From Heliopora coerulea (Eukaryota; Cnidaria; Anthozoa; Scleralcyonacea; Helioporidae), in NCBI GenBank assembly GCA_030142905.1, contig JASJOG010000011.1, positions 620,001 through 684,000 of the forward strand: DNA of 64,000 nucleotides, given 5' to 3'. Of this stretch, positions 26,301 to 38,780 are shown piece by piece. Numbering within the stretch: the stretch's first letter is position 1; the number at the start of each line of letters is the position of its first letter. The notes under the pieces were generated by a model that was not told the origin of the DNA, ran no database searches, and worked only from the letters and a program-made list of their open reading frames with translations. The translations under genes and the position numbers were made by a program.

Positions 26301-28293
26301 TGGGTTACAAAAGCGGACTTAAAAGCTACTACTTAAACGTTGATTTTTGCAGCCCAAGAGCAAGCTTTAAGAACAGACTATACTAAATTCCATATTGATA
26401 AAACAATAACCTCATCTTTGTGTAGAATGTGCGGTCAGAAAGGAGAAACCGTTTTACATCTTGTAAGTGAATGCAGCAAGTTAACGCAAGGGGAGTACAA
26501 GGGTAGACATGACAATGTAGGACGTAAAGTTCATTGGGAGTTGTGTAGGAAATACAATTTGGAACATGCAAACAAATGGTATGAACACCAACCATAAAGA
26601 GTGTTAGAAAATAGTCGTCATAAGCTATTGTGGGATTTCAATATTCAATGTGACCATGAAAAAGAACACAGGAGACCTGATTTAATTATAGTGGATAAAG
26701 AAAAGAAGACAGCGTGTATTATTGACATAGCGATACCTGGAGATAACAGGGTAGGAACGAAGGAATTGGAAAAAATTTTAAAGTACCAGGATTTGAAAAT
26801 GGAATTATCAAGAATGTGGACGTTAAATCAAGTGGAAGTCATACCAGTAGTTGTTGGTGCCTTGGGAACAGTATCAAAAAGACTTGAAGGGTTTTTGGAA
26901 AAGATTGGGACTGTAATACCAGCTGAAATGCTGCAAAAGACAGTATTACTTGGAACAGCAAGAATCATACGAAGGGTTATGGACATGAAGGACATATAAC
27001 TCTAGGACGTTAGGTTGCGGGTAGCAACTTGCTCCTAGTTTTATTCCAGTTTATTTAAGTAGATTGTGTGAAAAACAATAATAATAATAATAATAATTGG
27101 GTGGTGTGCGAGTTGTGAACTCCTACATTCACCTCACCTCATGATCTACAATAAAGTGTTAGAGTAGATACTATGTCGCTTTAAACTTACCTACATCCAT
27201 CCGAAAACAGCTTAGAGTTAACGGGAAGTCTGACATTGTGCTTGTTGGGTTCCTATAAAAAATTCAAATACCCCTTTTTAAAAATATGCTCGTGTGTATT
27301 ACGATTATTAGAATGGTGTATTGCCGTGACTTAGACAGTTATTTTCATGGGTCTTACATGCCTGTGAATGTGCTGAAAGGGGCTCAATCAATCCTCATCA
27401 GGGACTCTGAAATCATTGTCGCGAAATATGATTTCACCAATGTCGACGATTATCTGTACGCTGTGAGCACATAGATTCACTACAAATCTCATGATCTACA
27501 ATGGAATTTTGGGGAAGAAACCATGCCTCTTTTAAACTCACCTTAACTCCTCCAAAAACAGCTTCCAGCTTATGCAAAGTCTGTCATTGTGCTGCCGTGG
27601 CTCCTACAAAATCACATATACGACTTTTGAAAGTCTATATTAACTCGCATGTAATAATTTGACCAGAGTAGTAAACACTGCCGTCAAGTCAAATTCTAAG
27701 ATCACAACAGTTTCCTGCCAGGCAAACGTGAAAAAGGAGTTCAGGTGATTTTCATTTTCCAACGAAGTATCTCCTAGAAGAGTTAGTCGTGTAGACATCC
27801 CCTCAATCCGCCCACGAAACCCATATTCATCCGTTTACCCAATGTCATCCACCTCGACTCTCTGCTTCTGTCAACTAACCCTAACCATCCATCTTTTGAT
27901 CCACTAACTCAGGACTCATTTACTCATTCATTCGGTCAGATTCCTTCGCCCCCCCCTCCCTCACACCAACACTTACTCATTCTTTCTCCCACTAACTCTC
28001 TCACTTGCTCCCTCCCTCCCTCCCTCCCTCCCTGCCTGCCTCCCTCCCTGCCTCTCTCCCTCATACACTAAGTCACTCATCATTTCATTCCATTCTGATC
28101 CTTGTCTTTCCGAAGTCTTTGACAACACCTTCATCTCCTGACTTTTTTCGCATAAACTTTACTTCTCTGTTTCTCACTGACATAGGCGGAATCAAATGTC
28201 AGCGACCTTGTCTCAGAATATCAACAGTATGAAGTGGCTGAGGAAGAACAATCGGACGATGACGTCCACTCTGAAGAAGAGTATGATTCCTAG
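18355..28293 (+). CDS. Beta-tubulin A (divergent isotype)
   Basis: Microtubule subunit that binds GTP. Exons 18355-18411, 19226-19334, 19987-20097, 21124-21581, 22647-23141, 28186-28293; all phases agree and give 445 aa, the normal family length. Starts MREI, the motif used for co-translational autoregulation. The GTP-binding GGGTGSG (140-146) is intact and exon sizes match the other four tubulins here. Unusual: Tyr94 where the others have Gln ([10 protein letters not shown]), Ser in the LQSG motif near the N-terminus, Ala136 before the conserved His137, a Cys in the EMEFCE end of exon 5, and a tail ending VHSEEEYDS without the axonemal EGEF motif. The last intron (5 kb) contains a retrotransposon. 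A possible AATAAA signal is at 28637. Probably a tissue- or stage-specialised isotype (inference). Confidence 0.93.
20825..21090. repeat. Cluster of TTTCACATRTGAAA-type palindromes
   Basis: About ten degenerate copies of a short palindrome in intron 3 of beta-tubulin A: for example gtttcacatgtgaaaa, attttcatttcgcatatgaaat, atttcacatatggaat, ttttcatatgcgaaat and ttacatgtgaaat. Spacing is irregular, about 15-40 bp. The unit contains E-box-like cores (CACATG, CACGTG). Function unknown. Confidence 0.7.
22090..22376. mobile_element. Hairpin element between two (TA)n tracts
   Basis: A near-perfect inverted repeat with arms of about 58 bp (22141-22200 and 22215-22273, core ctgagtttcacgcgctcagg) has a loop of about 15 bp. 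It is followed by about 80 bp of unique sequence. (TA)n microsatellites bound it on the left (22090-22139) and right (22355-22376). It sits in intron 4 of beta-tubulin A. Confidence 0.8.
23365..23556 (+). other. Structured 5-prime leader of the retrotransposon
   Basis: It begins exactly after (TAA)n with a stem cctcccc (23365-23371) pairing with ggggagg (23394-23400), extended by actac/gtggt pairing. A second hairpin, ggagc-aaat-gctcc, lies near 23438-23451. Elements of this group often start with a self-cleaving HDV-like ribozyme. I could not fold one confidently. Confidence 0.5.
23557..26999 (+). pseudogene. Retrotransposon polyprotein, disrupted
   Basis: Four lesions break what was one reading frame: a frameshift near 24360-24375 (after PWWRRRK-like sequence) and in-frame stops at 24609, 26334 and 26595. 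The segments on either side of each stop are in the same frame and continue the protein. The reverse transcriptase has KAPGPDG (near 24850), YRKAYD (motif A), QGDSLSP (about 25412) and FMDD (25537-25548). The C-terminal finger is C-x2-C-x8-H-x4-C (26420-26474), followed by RRPD (PD at 26676-26681) and the distal Asp at 26723. The N-terminal third is charged and of unknown function. With four lesions this copy cannot make the full protein. Few other changes are visible, so inactivation looks fairly recent. Confidence 0.9.
27139..27625. repeat. Diverged direct repeat in the last tubulin A intron
   Basis: 27139-27280 and 27488-27625 share an order of motifs (ctcatgatctacaat, tttaaact, cgaaaacagctt-like, gtctgacattgtg, tcctayaaaa) about 350 bp apart. 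A third related stretch, 27342-27440, resembles 23199-23310 on the other side of the retrotransposon (cctgtg, caggga, gaaatcatt). The intron therefore contained a degenerate tandem array before the retrotransposon arrived. Confidence 0.55.
27947..28072. repeat. C/T-rich microsatellite, (TCCC)n
   Basis: cccccctccctcac followed by repeated tccc and tgcc units near 28009-28065. Lies in the last intron of beta-tubulin A, about 120 bp before the final exon. Confidence 0.85.
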
Positions 28294-29183
28294 AAATTCT
28301 ACTCATATCAAAGAACTGTACATATATTTGTCGTGGTCATTAGAGTTATGTGCATTACAGATATACTTAGGCACATGTTTGTCGCGGGTACTAAGAGAGC
28401 AAGACCTGATCAAATGATATTGATCATCTCAATGAATTCGCGTTTCCCTGACAGATGAAAATCAAGACTTGATACAAATTTATACTGGATATACGTTTTA
28501 GCAGTGTGCTCAGCGCTGCAGCACTTACTCATAATACGGAAGAGAGAGAAGTTTTATGGGAGTGAACAACGTTAGGATAAGAGTTCGGATTACTTCATTT
28601 AAAGACAAGGATAAGTCACACGAGTACAAGGGTTTAAATAAAAGTCACTCTAGTGGCACTCAAGCCGACTACTCGAGTGTTCTGTGTCTGTTATATACAT
28701 ATATGTGTGTGTGTGTGTGTGTATTATATTTCTGTACGATTATATGGGATGATTCTTTATGAAGAATGCAGGTCAAAATTTCTTAACAAGCGTCCGTTGT
28801 AACTAGAAATTTGTACTCGTTACTTTCCCAACCATCATTCTGGGAGTAAAATGGAAAGCACAACCAATAACAATTCTACGTCTGCGTCTAAGGCATCATT
28901 TACCTAAGTATGAGAAAGCGGATAGATAACCCCCATACATAACAGGTTTAAATCAATGGGTGCTAGCCCGCTCGCGAGTAGGTCTGCCCACGCAAATGTA
29001 AATTATTACCTCATAGAAATCGAGAGCGAATAATCTAGATGGGAGTTTCCCGTAAAACTTTATACTAATGTTTTTGTAATGTTACAGGAATAGATTGTGT
29101 AAGTTTCTCTGGACGCATAAATACTGAACACATTGAAACTGGTTACAGTGTACTACGTCGTAATCGCTCGGGACCGAACAAGA
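28294..29183. other. 3-prime region of tubulin A and upstream region of the Schlafen-like gene
   Basis: Contains a possible poly(A) signal AATAAA at 28637-28642 and a (TG)n microsatellite near 28700-28722. A good splice acceptor ends at 29087 (tttttgtaatgttacag), which suggests that the next gene has an upstream non-coding exon. No other coding sequence seen. Confidence 0.55.
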
Positions 29184-31271
29184 ATGTCGGCCGGGTACCT
29201 TACTCGATTAAATACCCGAGCTGAAGTTACGATTTGTATATCCGAATCACATTTGCGGCCTCCGAAGAACAAGTCAAAATCGAAATCATCACAGCGTGAC
29301 GAGAAGATCAGTGAAATCACTTCAGCAATATGTGCACTTTTCAACAGCAGTCGAGGAAGGCTACTAACATTAATATTCGACGAAAAATGCAAGGCAATAA
29401 AAGCCGCAGAACCGAAGAGCATTGACGATTTAGTGCGTCGCATTGAGCAAAGTGCTTTAAATTTCGTCGGCGTAGCGACCGTGTCTTCGGCGTTCAAATT
29501 ACAAGAAGGTCCAGAGAATGATGGACTCGTTTTCACTGTGAAGCCAGTAAGTCGATTCTGTACAGTAGAATACCATTTGTATTTACCGACTGATTATCAA
29601 GTTAGTCCGATCAGTTTTGGTGATTCTTCGAAGAAAATCGCTGCTCTCCTCGAACCACGAAAGCAAGACAGAACACATCGTAATACGATAATTGGGAAGC
29701 ATTGTAAAGACTTTCGTTACCAAGAAAAAGTGCCTTCTGGTTTACAGGAAAGCCAGACAGTCCAGTTTAAGCTTTTAAAAGATGATCCAACGAGTAATGT
29801 TACCTTAGCCGATCGAATGACGAACAAATCAAACAAGTTGGTCCACTATGTCTCCGCGTTTGCCAATTACAAAGGCGGTCATATCTACTTTGGTATCGAC
29901 GATTCAACGTACATTGTTGAAGGACAAGTAGTGGAAGAGAGAGAACGGGAAAAGATCAAAAGAAGAGTCTCGAATGTTCTGTCAAAAATGATCTGGCCAG
30001 AAAAGACCAAAAGGCCCTGTTGGGGACTCGAGTTCGTCCCCGTGTTTACGAATGGTGAACCACGTCGGAACATTTTCGTTATTGTTTTGTCTGTGGCTAA
30101 ATGTCCGGGAGGGGTGTTTGTCGAACAACCAGAAAGTTATCACTTGGTGAATGGAAGGGTGGATCGAATTCCGTTGGCTCTTTGGAAACAGAGGATAAAG
30201 GCCGACGCTCAAAGGGGTGACGACTCCCCTTCTTGTGGTGGCTCGGTGGCCAGAACGAGTGGTGTCATTCCGGCCAGACTCGCCAAACGCGTTGGTGTCA
30301 TTGGATGGAACACACCGAAACAAGAAGAGGAGTATATGAAAGTTGTGCAGATTATGGAAAACTTGCGGAACAACGGTAACTGGGCCGAAATCAAGAAGAT
30401 CGCAGCTAGGGTCCTGATTCCTGAGAATAATAATGCTGACTTGAAATTAACTGTAACGTTTCAATGCATTGCCGCTGCATACCGACAGAATAAGCATCAA
30501 GAAGCATATGATCACCTCAAATCGTATCATGATTTAGTAAAACACGCCAAGAACCCTACCATATTCGAGGTACAAGAATTGTACTCTTGGTCTGCAATCA
30601 AGCGATCAGAACGGGATTATGAAGAAAGTTATAACTTCACTTACGATGCTCTTCAGAAAATGCAGCAAATTGTCCCTGGTTGGATCACGGCCTGGTTTCT
30701 TTGTAACGCGGCTTCGCTTCTCACCATGTTTGCCAGTGAGGAGTCGAAGCCCGAAAGAAAGGAGTCACTTATAGCTGAGGCGGAGTGTTATTACAGGGAG
30801 GCTCTGGAGCATGCTCAGGCCATCACGGCCTATGACAAGGCAGCAGCGAACCTCGGACACAGAGTACACATAAACCTTGCTATGCTTTACCTCGCATCAT
30901 CTCCCAACGTGAACGGCGTGAACTACCATCAAACCATATCGCCGGCACACTTGAAAAGTGCAAAGGAAAGTTTAAGAGCAGCCGAGGACTTCGAAGGTCC
31001 GCCTATGTCTGGATTCAACGAGTTCTACTTTCTGTTAGCAAAGTCCGACCTGTGTCTGAGATACTTTCAGCTGAAGCCCGAAAGCAACCTTGAACACATG
31101 AAGAAAGCCATTCGGTACGCGAGAGATGCCTGCCAAGTCGCAACTGATAATGACTTTAAGGAGGTTTTGCACTACGGGCAGTCCAGGATTCGTCTATTAG
31201 AAGACATTCCCCTCAAAGAACAGAGTCCAGCGGACTTGGTAGATGGGCTGCTAAGTAATATGAGCTCATAG
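29184..31271 (+). CDS. Schlafen-like AlbA_2-domain protein with C-terminal helical repeats
   Basis: Single-exon coding frame, 695 aa from the ATG at 29184; the frame is open a little further upstream but without an ATG. Residues about 180-330 form a Schlafen-type AlbA_2 domain: ESQTVQFK (E189-K196), VSAFANYKGGHIYFGIDDS (224-241) and a following sheet region. Schlafen nucleases use E-x4-E...D carboxylates. Here the first Glu (E189) and Asp (D239/D240) are present but the second Glu is Gln194, so RNase activity may be lost (inference). From about residue 390 onward the sequence is helical, with TPR-like stretches such as ECYYREALEHAQ. A poly(A) signal AATAAA lies at 31402. Schlafen relatives act in RNA cleavage and innate immunity; the role here is unknown. 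Confidence 0.85.
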   Translation: MSAGYLTRLNTRAEVTICISESHLRPPKNKSKSKSSQRDEKISEITSAICALFNSSRGRLLTLIFDEKCKAIKAAEPKSIDDLVRRIEQSALNFVGVATVSSAFKLQEGPENDGLVFTVKPVSRFCTVEYHLYLPTDYQVSPISFGDSSKKIAALLEPRKQDRTHRNTIIGKHCKDFRYQEKVPSGLQESQTVQFKLLKDDPTSNVTLADRMTNKSNKLVHYVSAFANYKGGHIYFGIDDSTYIVEGQVVEEREREKIKRRVSNVLSKMIWPEKTKRPCWGLEFVPVFTNGEPRRNIFVIVLSVAKCPGGVFVEQPESYHLVNGRVDRIPLALWKQRIKADAQRGDDSPSCGGSVARTSGVIPARLAKRVGVIGWNTPKQEEEYMKVVQIMENLRNNGNWAEIKKIAARVLIPENNNADLKLTVTFQCIAAAYRQNKHQEAYDHLKSYHDLVKHAKNPTIFEVQELYSWSAIKRSERDYEESYNFTYDALQKMQQIVPGWITAWFLCNAASLLTMFASEESKPERKESLIAEAECYYREALEHAQAITAYDKAAANLGHRVHINLAMLYLASSPNVNGVNYHQTISPAHLKSAKESLRAAEDFEGPPMSGFNEFYFLLAKSDLCLRYFQLKPESNLEHMKKAIRYARDACQVATDNDFKEVLHYGQSRIRLLEDIPLKEQSPADLVDGLLSNMSS

Positions 31272-32035
31272 CTAAGAGGAGAGCCTCCAGACTTCAGTTA
31301 AGCTGTACATAGTTCAAAAACATCGTTTTGGTATAAAAAGTTTCATTTTAGTTTGTTATGTAAACACAAGACGATATTATTTGTAAATATATTAATACGT
31401 AAATAAATTGTTTTCAACGAAACTTAATTTAAGCAGACGTGTCAAGCGAATTTAAAACGTGGACTACACGCTTCGTTTTCCAGTCAGTTAAACCATGAAA
31501 GAAATATCGAAAAAAAGAAATGAAGAAGTCGTGTCGGCTGTAACGACTAGTTACGTCGAAACAAACCGATACAACAAACTTGTACGGGCCTTTTTAGTCT
31601 GACTTGTGTGTACTTTGAAAACGCGCAGCTTCCGCTTTAAGTTCTACCAGACAAATGAAGAAATTGGGGAAAACGGAAAAATGGTTCGAAAACGGCTGGG
31701 CAGGTTCACAAGAAATTGACCTAGTCTTCCGCAATGGAGGCCATTCATACCGTATTGACTCCGGTTTCTCCAAGCAATAATGCGGAAGAATATTGACACT
31801 GAGGGGGAACTATTTCTTACAAAAAAGGGGGAAAAGATTGTGTGTTCCGCTCAAATCTCGCCAAATTTTCAGAGAGCTAAATACAGAAATATGTACAATA
31901 GCATTTCCGTATTCTGATTAAATTTCTAAAGATATCCACTACACCATAACTATACCACCTGCGAAGCAAGGCAAAAAACAAGTTTTCAGCTCTAAGCCTG
32001 AGAACAAAGTAACTAGCCCCCTCGTCAGAAAGATT

Positions 32036-32190
32036 CTTAATATTAAACTCCCAAAAGCCACAGGAACTGAGGATGGCAGGAGTACTTAGAGACAACAACC
32101 CCCATCCAAGCCATCCTATTCCACTGCTGCTGTCTCCAAGTACTCCTATCACCCACAATTCCTGTGGCTACGGGGAGTCTAACATTATTG
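32036..32190. mobile_element. Hairpin element with CCACAGGAA ends
   Basis: Left arm 32041-32096 (ccacaggaactgaggatgg, ggagtacttagagacaaca) pairs with right arm 32131-32186 (tgctgtctccaagtactcc, attcctgtgg), at roughly 85 percent identity. The loop is about 30 bp. No coding capacity. Confidence 0.7.
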
Positions 32191-32814
32191 TCTCCATTAT
32201 TAACAAGTATCGACAAAGACGGCCCCAATTTTATCCTAACCCCTAATTTAGATATTGAGAAACCTTTTTTGAGACACTTCTTTTCATCACAAGTCCAAAT
32301 CATTGTCTCCACTCACCAGGCCCCAGGAAGTGGGTTTAGGAGGTTAAAATGAACTCCCTATCTGACCCTGAGGTCAACTTATGTTCAACATTTGGTGCCT
32401 TGGGCAAAGTGTTGGACATGTATGTGGACTGTGACAAGGCTGTTGGGAAAAACGTGGGGCAGAGGAACTTGATTTTAAATTTTTGACCAGGGGATTTGTT
32501 TGTGTTTACAGTTGTTTGTCCAAATTCCTGGGTAATTGGTTCACTCCTGGAAGGAGAAGACATCCAATTCTGAAGGCAGTCTACATGCTTCTGCCCTGAC
32601 ATCTTTCAATAGCTTAACGAATGATAAAAAAAAAACCCCTGGAATTTGCTAAATCAATTTTTAGAGAATTCAGAACTACTTTCACACTCAAAATTTCAAT
32701 GCAAGACTATAAATGCTATTGAAAAATTGCCTTTCACTTTCAACAAATTCAATACAAATTATGAATGTTTATGCTCCCTCTCACTCTCCCTCTCACATTA
32801 AACCATCATTGGAT

Positions 32815-32935
32815 GAGGTTAAGTATGACATCAAGAACTATCCAAACCAAGGTCAACGTTATAACTGAAAGCCAAAGGCTGAGGTGAATAACATTGACCA
32901 AGGTCTGGATAATTCTTGATATTACACCTAAGCCA
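32815..32935. mobile_element. Hairpin element with ATCAAGAA ends
   Basis: Arms atcaagaactatccaaacc...ggtcaacgttat and ataacattgaccaaggtctggataattcttgat are inverted copies over about 33 bp with four or five mismatches. The pairing extends weakly outward. Confidence 0.65.
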
Positions 32936-34010
32936 AATCCAATAATTGTTCTATTAATTACATTCAAAACAGCAGTAGATGCAAGAAAAGATTTGCAGTA
33001 AAAAGACTTGTGTGATTAACTTTCCAAACTGCAGCAGGCCATTTTTGCTGTTTTGTAATTTTTGTGGCCTTGAGGTGGTTACATCATCAGTGCCCAAAAA
33101 TTGTTTCTTTGGACAGCTCTGTCAGATAATTCAGGATTTTCAGCAGAAATGATGTCATGGCTTTAAGAAATTGAGAATTAACTGGTGAATGTCAACCAAT
33201 AAGAAACATGCATGAAGCTTGAATATATTATAAAATCATTTAACTGCATTTGCAAAGCCTTGAGCTGGGTTTATATGTGTACCCCTTCACACTAAACCAG
33301 TTCATTGAACCAGGTTATAATAAAACTCGTTATTGTTATAATGTGCATTTTCAGCAGTTCATCAGCACAAAACTTTACAGAAGCAAAAAAAACTGCACAA
33401 GGTAATCTCAATCCTGTATAATGGAACTTGGAATTTCTACTAAGACATTACAAAGAAGTCAATTGCTGAGGTGGGTCCAGACCAGTGCAAGTGGTGCAAG
33501 AGAATGGTCACATTTTTACTTTATACAAATTCACCCTCTGTTAAATCACCATTGGTTCTTGAGTTAAATCTACATCTGGTATCATAGTTGAACCCTAATG
33601 AAATTTCTTGTCAACAACCATTTAAGCCCAGTCAGCTAAGCACTTCTAATAGATATAGAGTCAGGGCCACACCTTATGGGTCCATTGTTATGACAGACTC
33701 ACAGATGTTCACTCCTATTCCCAGACAGATGTTCACTCCTATTCCCAGATATACCTTTGTTTGCTGGTTTTAACTTTATAAATGTTGGCATTAACCCTTT
33801 GATTGCCTAAGTCAACTTCTGCTGACTTGAATGAGATTGTTCAGGGTGACATCATATGATTTTACTGAGCTGGTGAAATGTGTAACAAGAGCCAAGTGTT
33901 AAGAACATGTAAGCTTGGACTTATAAAAGATGATATGTGAACATTTGGCAAACTAAGATTCAGAGAATAAGATGGGTATTAGTTAGATGAATATTTCCAA
34001 ACATTTATAG

Positions 34011-34240
34011 AGTGAACACATAGGGGACCAATTTAAGTATTGTCCCCCAATTGTTTCATCACTTTTTTAAAACCCAGAAAATGTGTATAAACCCTAACTC
34101 TAATCCTAACCCTATCCCCCTGACTCTGACTCTAACCTTCGTCCTAACCCTGGGGTTTATACACATTTTCGAGGTTTTTAAAGAACGAAGAAACAATGGG
34201 AGAGGGGATAATACTTCAATTGATCCCACATAGGTCCTTC
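34011..34240. mobile_element. Palindromic element with telomere-like core
   Basis: Inverted arms of about 85 bp (caatttaagtattgtccccc...gaaaatgtgtataaaccc on the left; gggtttatacacattttcga...aatacttcaattg on the right) enclose a degenerate array of telomere-like CCCTAA units (aaccctaactctaatcctaaccctat... at about 34091-34150). Confidence 0.75.
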
Positions 34241-35847
34241 TTTGTAAGGAAACACATAAACAACAAGATATTTATGTAAATATAAATAAATATCCAGTAC
34301 GACTTTGAAAAGGATTTTCCTTTTCTTTTCGAAAAAACAAAAAAACAAACGAGGTCGTTTTCCAGTATAATTTTGTTTTTTCACCAATGGACGGTTTGTA
34401 TAACACTTTATTCTCATTGCCATACATACTTAAATAAATATCGGACTGACCCTCTCACCAGGTGAATATTCTCTTTAAATTCATGCCGTCTTTTTCGTTT
34501 TTCACACGTTTGTCAACTCAGAGCCTTTCAACACTTCACTTCGCACAATCAATATTCAGCAGCCATGGTCAAATAGGACGCATGACGGAAGTCATGCTGT
34601 CTTCAGCGGAAGTGGATTGTTTTCGGGTGTTTCCATTTGGGTTGGTGATGATGGTGGGATGTGATCCTATCAACTTTATGAATGATTCTATACATTATGT
34701 CAACATTTTTCGTTAAAATAATTTTATTTCTATGCTTGATGCTAAAAAATACATAATTATGTTTATTCCTTTGTCTTAATCTTGTATAATAACATTACTT
34801 GGTTTAAAACATTTTTTTAAACTCACAAAAGCAAATAACAGCAGTTGTTCTTCAAAGCCCACATTTTTCTGTGGAATTTATTGATACTATTCGGATTTTT
34901 GAGAATGTCTCTGGCTCTAGAGATCGCACAATCCTTTTCGCTCACTTGAGCTTTTTTGTAAAAAAATTTATTATTACTAGCTTAAATCTTTCATTATAAA
35001 CTCGAAATTTAATAATAATTTTTGGAGCCAATACCTTCATAAATAGTTGAATCTTTTTGTGTAAAACTGGTCCATTCCGAGTCGCTTTTTGGCGGTGTGA
35101 CCACCAGGTTTTGACGTCATCACCCGGATTTACGCAATCAACGGCCAAACTTCGCACAAATGTACTCTTAATTCCTGGATAATAAGATACAGAATAGAGC
35201 ATATTGCTTTATTGTCTATCTTATCATTTTCTTCAAAATGTTACTGGCTTGTGCTTAGCCTAATTACCATGAGTCAGTAAGTCAAGTGAACGATCTCATA
35301 GATCTCGTGATTCGCACTTGTCTGCAGAACATCTGTTTGAAATTTTTAAAAGTACGATTTAGCACCCGTTTATCAACTGCGCTTATGAGTTTCAGGCACG
35401 TAAGGATCAAGATTTGAAATCTGAAGGGCCAAAACGAATCAAGTGCAAAACTCCCGAAGCTTCGGTTTTAACACTTTAAAAAGAGGGAGGGATAGTTTAT
35501 TCTTGGTTGCGCCTGTGGGTTTGGGTTTAGGAGGGCAACAAAGTCCCTTATTGTTCAGACATTTTATCAAACTTATTTCAGGAATATCAGGCTCCTTGAT
35601 TTCTTTTATGTAATCCCAAAGTTTATTAGTAGCGAAAATTCTGTATTTTGCCCTAGCTATAAATAATAATGTTGAGTCGCCCACACCATGGGGGCTTTTC
35701 AAACAGCTTCCAATTTCAAAATTTCCAAAAAGTTATTACTTGATTTCACTGGTTGATTTCAGGGACAAAACCAAACAAGACCAAATGAAAACATTTTTAA
35801 TAGATGCTTTATTTCACTTTTTTGAACGTCATTTCCACTGGTCCGGT

Positions 35848-38605
<2,758 letters not shown>

Positions 38606-38692
38606 ACCTTTACGATTAAAATTCTTGTTTGAATCGATAAAATTACCCTCTAAAAATCGCTCAGTTTCGCCTTGAAAATGCTCGCAAGTGCA

Positions 38693-38780
38693 TGGGCTAA
38701 CGTTGCCTTTATTACGTCAGTAATTGTACTCGTCAATGATTGGTTAACGGTTTTTGAAAATGACTGATAGGAGCCAATCA
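38693..38780 (-). promoter_or_regulatory. Beta-tubulin B upstream elements
   Basis: gttgcc half-site of an RFX X-box at 38702-38707, CRE-like ttacgtca at 38712-38719, ATTGG (inverted CCAAT) at 38739-38743 and CCAAT at 38774-38778. They lie about 95-175 bp before the ATG. The same CRE then CCAAT order occurs upstream of tubulins C and D. Confidence 0.5.

Larger units (their letters stand above)
23334..27098 (+). mobile_element. Non-LTR retrotransposon with restriction-like endonuclease, flanked by (TAA)n
   Basis: About 3.7 kb between (TAA)n tracts at 23334-23364 and 27077-27098, inserted in the sense direction in the last intron of beta-tubulin A. It has a structured 5-prime leader, a long coding region with reverse transcriptase, then a CCHC finger and a PD...D endonuclease at the C-terminus, and a short 3-prime UTR. 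There are no long terminal repeats and no apurinic-type endonuclease. The domain order is that of the CRE/R2/R4/NeSL/Hero group. Insertion into TAA repeats is a known habit of Dong (R4 clade), so an R4/Dong-like element is my best guess. Confidence 0.85.
31272..35847. other. Intergenic region, no supported gene
   Basis: Between the Schlafen-like gene and the 3-prime end of beta-tubulin B. It holds three inverted-repeat elements listed separately and a 24-bp direct repeat (acagatgttcactcctattc, two copies, 33702-33750). Open frames here are short, lack recognisable domains, and several lack an ATG. Confidence 0.7.

Noticed and set aside
23334..27098. LTR retrotransposon or endogenous virus
   Set aside because: No terminal repeats, protease or integrase; reverse transcriptase followed by CCHC and PD-D endonuclease is a non-LTR layout.
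29133..29183. Upstream extension of the Schlafen-like frame
   Set aside because: It begins at TTG, not ATG; the first in-frame ATG is at 29184.
33702..33750. CRISPR-like or functional array
   Set aside because: Only two adjacent 24-bp copies in a eukaryotic intergenic region; a simple tandem duplication.
35439..35702. 87-aa minus-strand open frame before tubulin B
   Set aside because: Starts at TTG, has no recognisable domain and no splice context.
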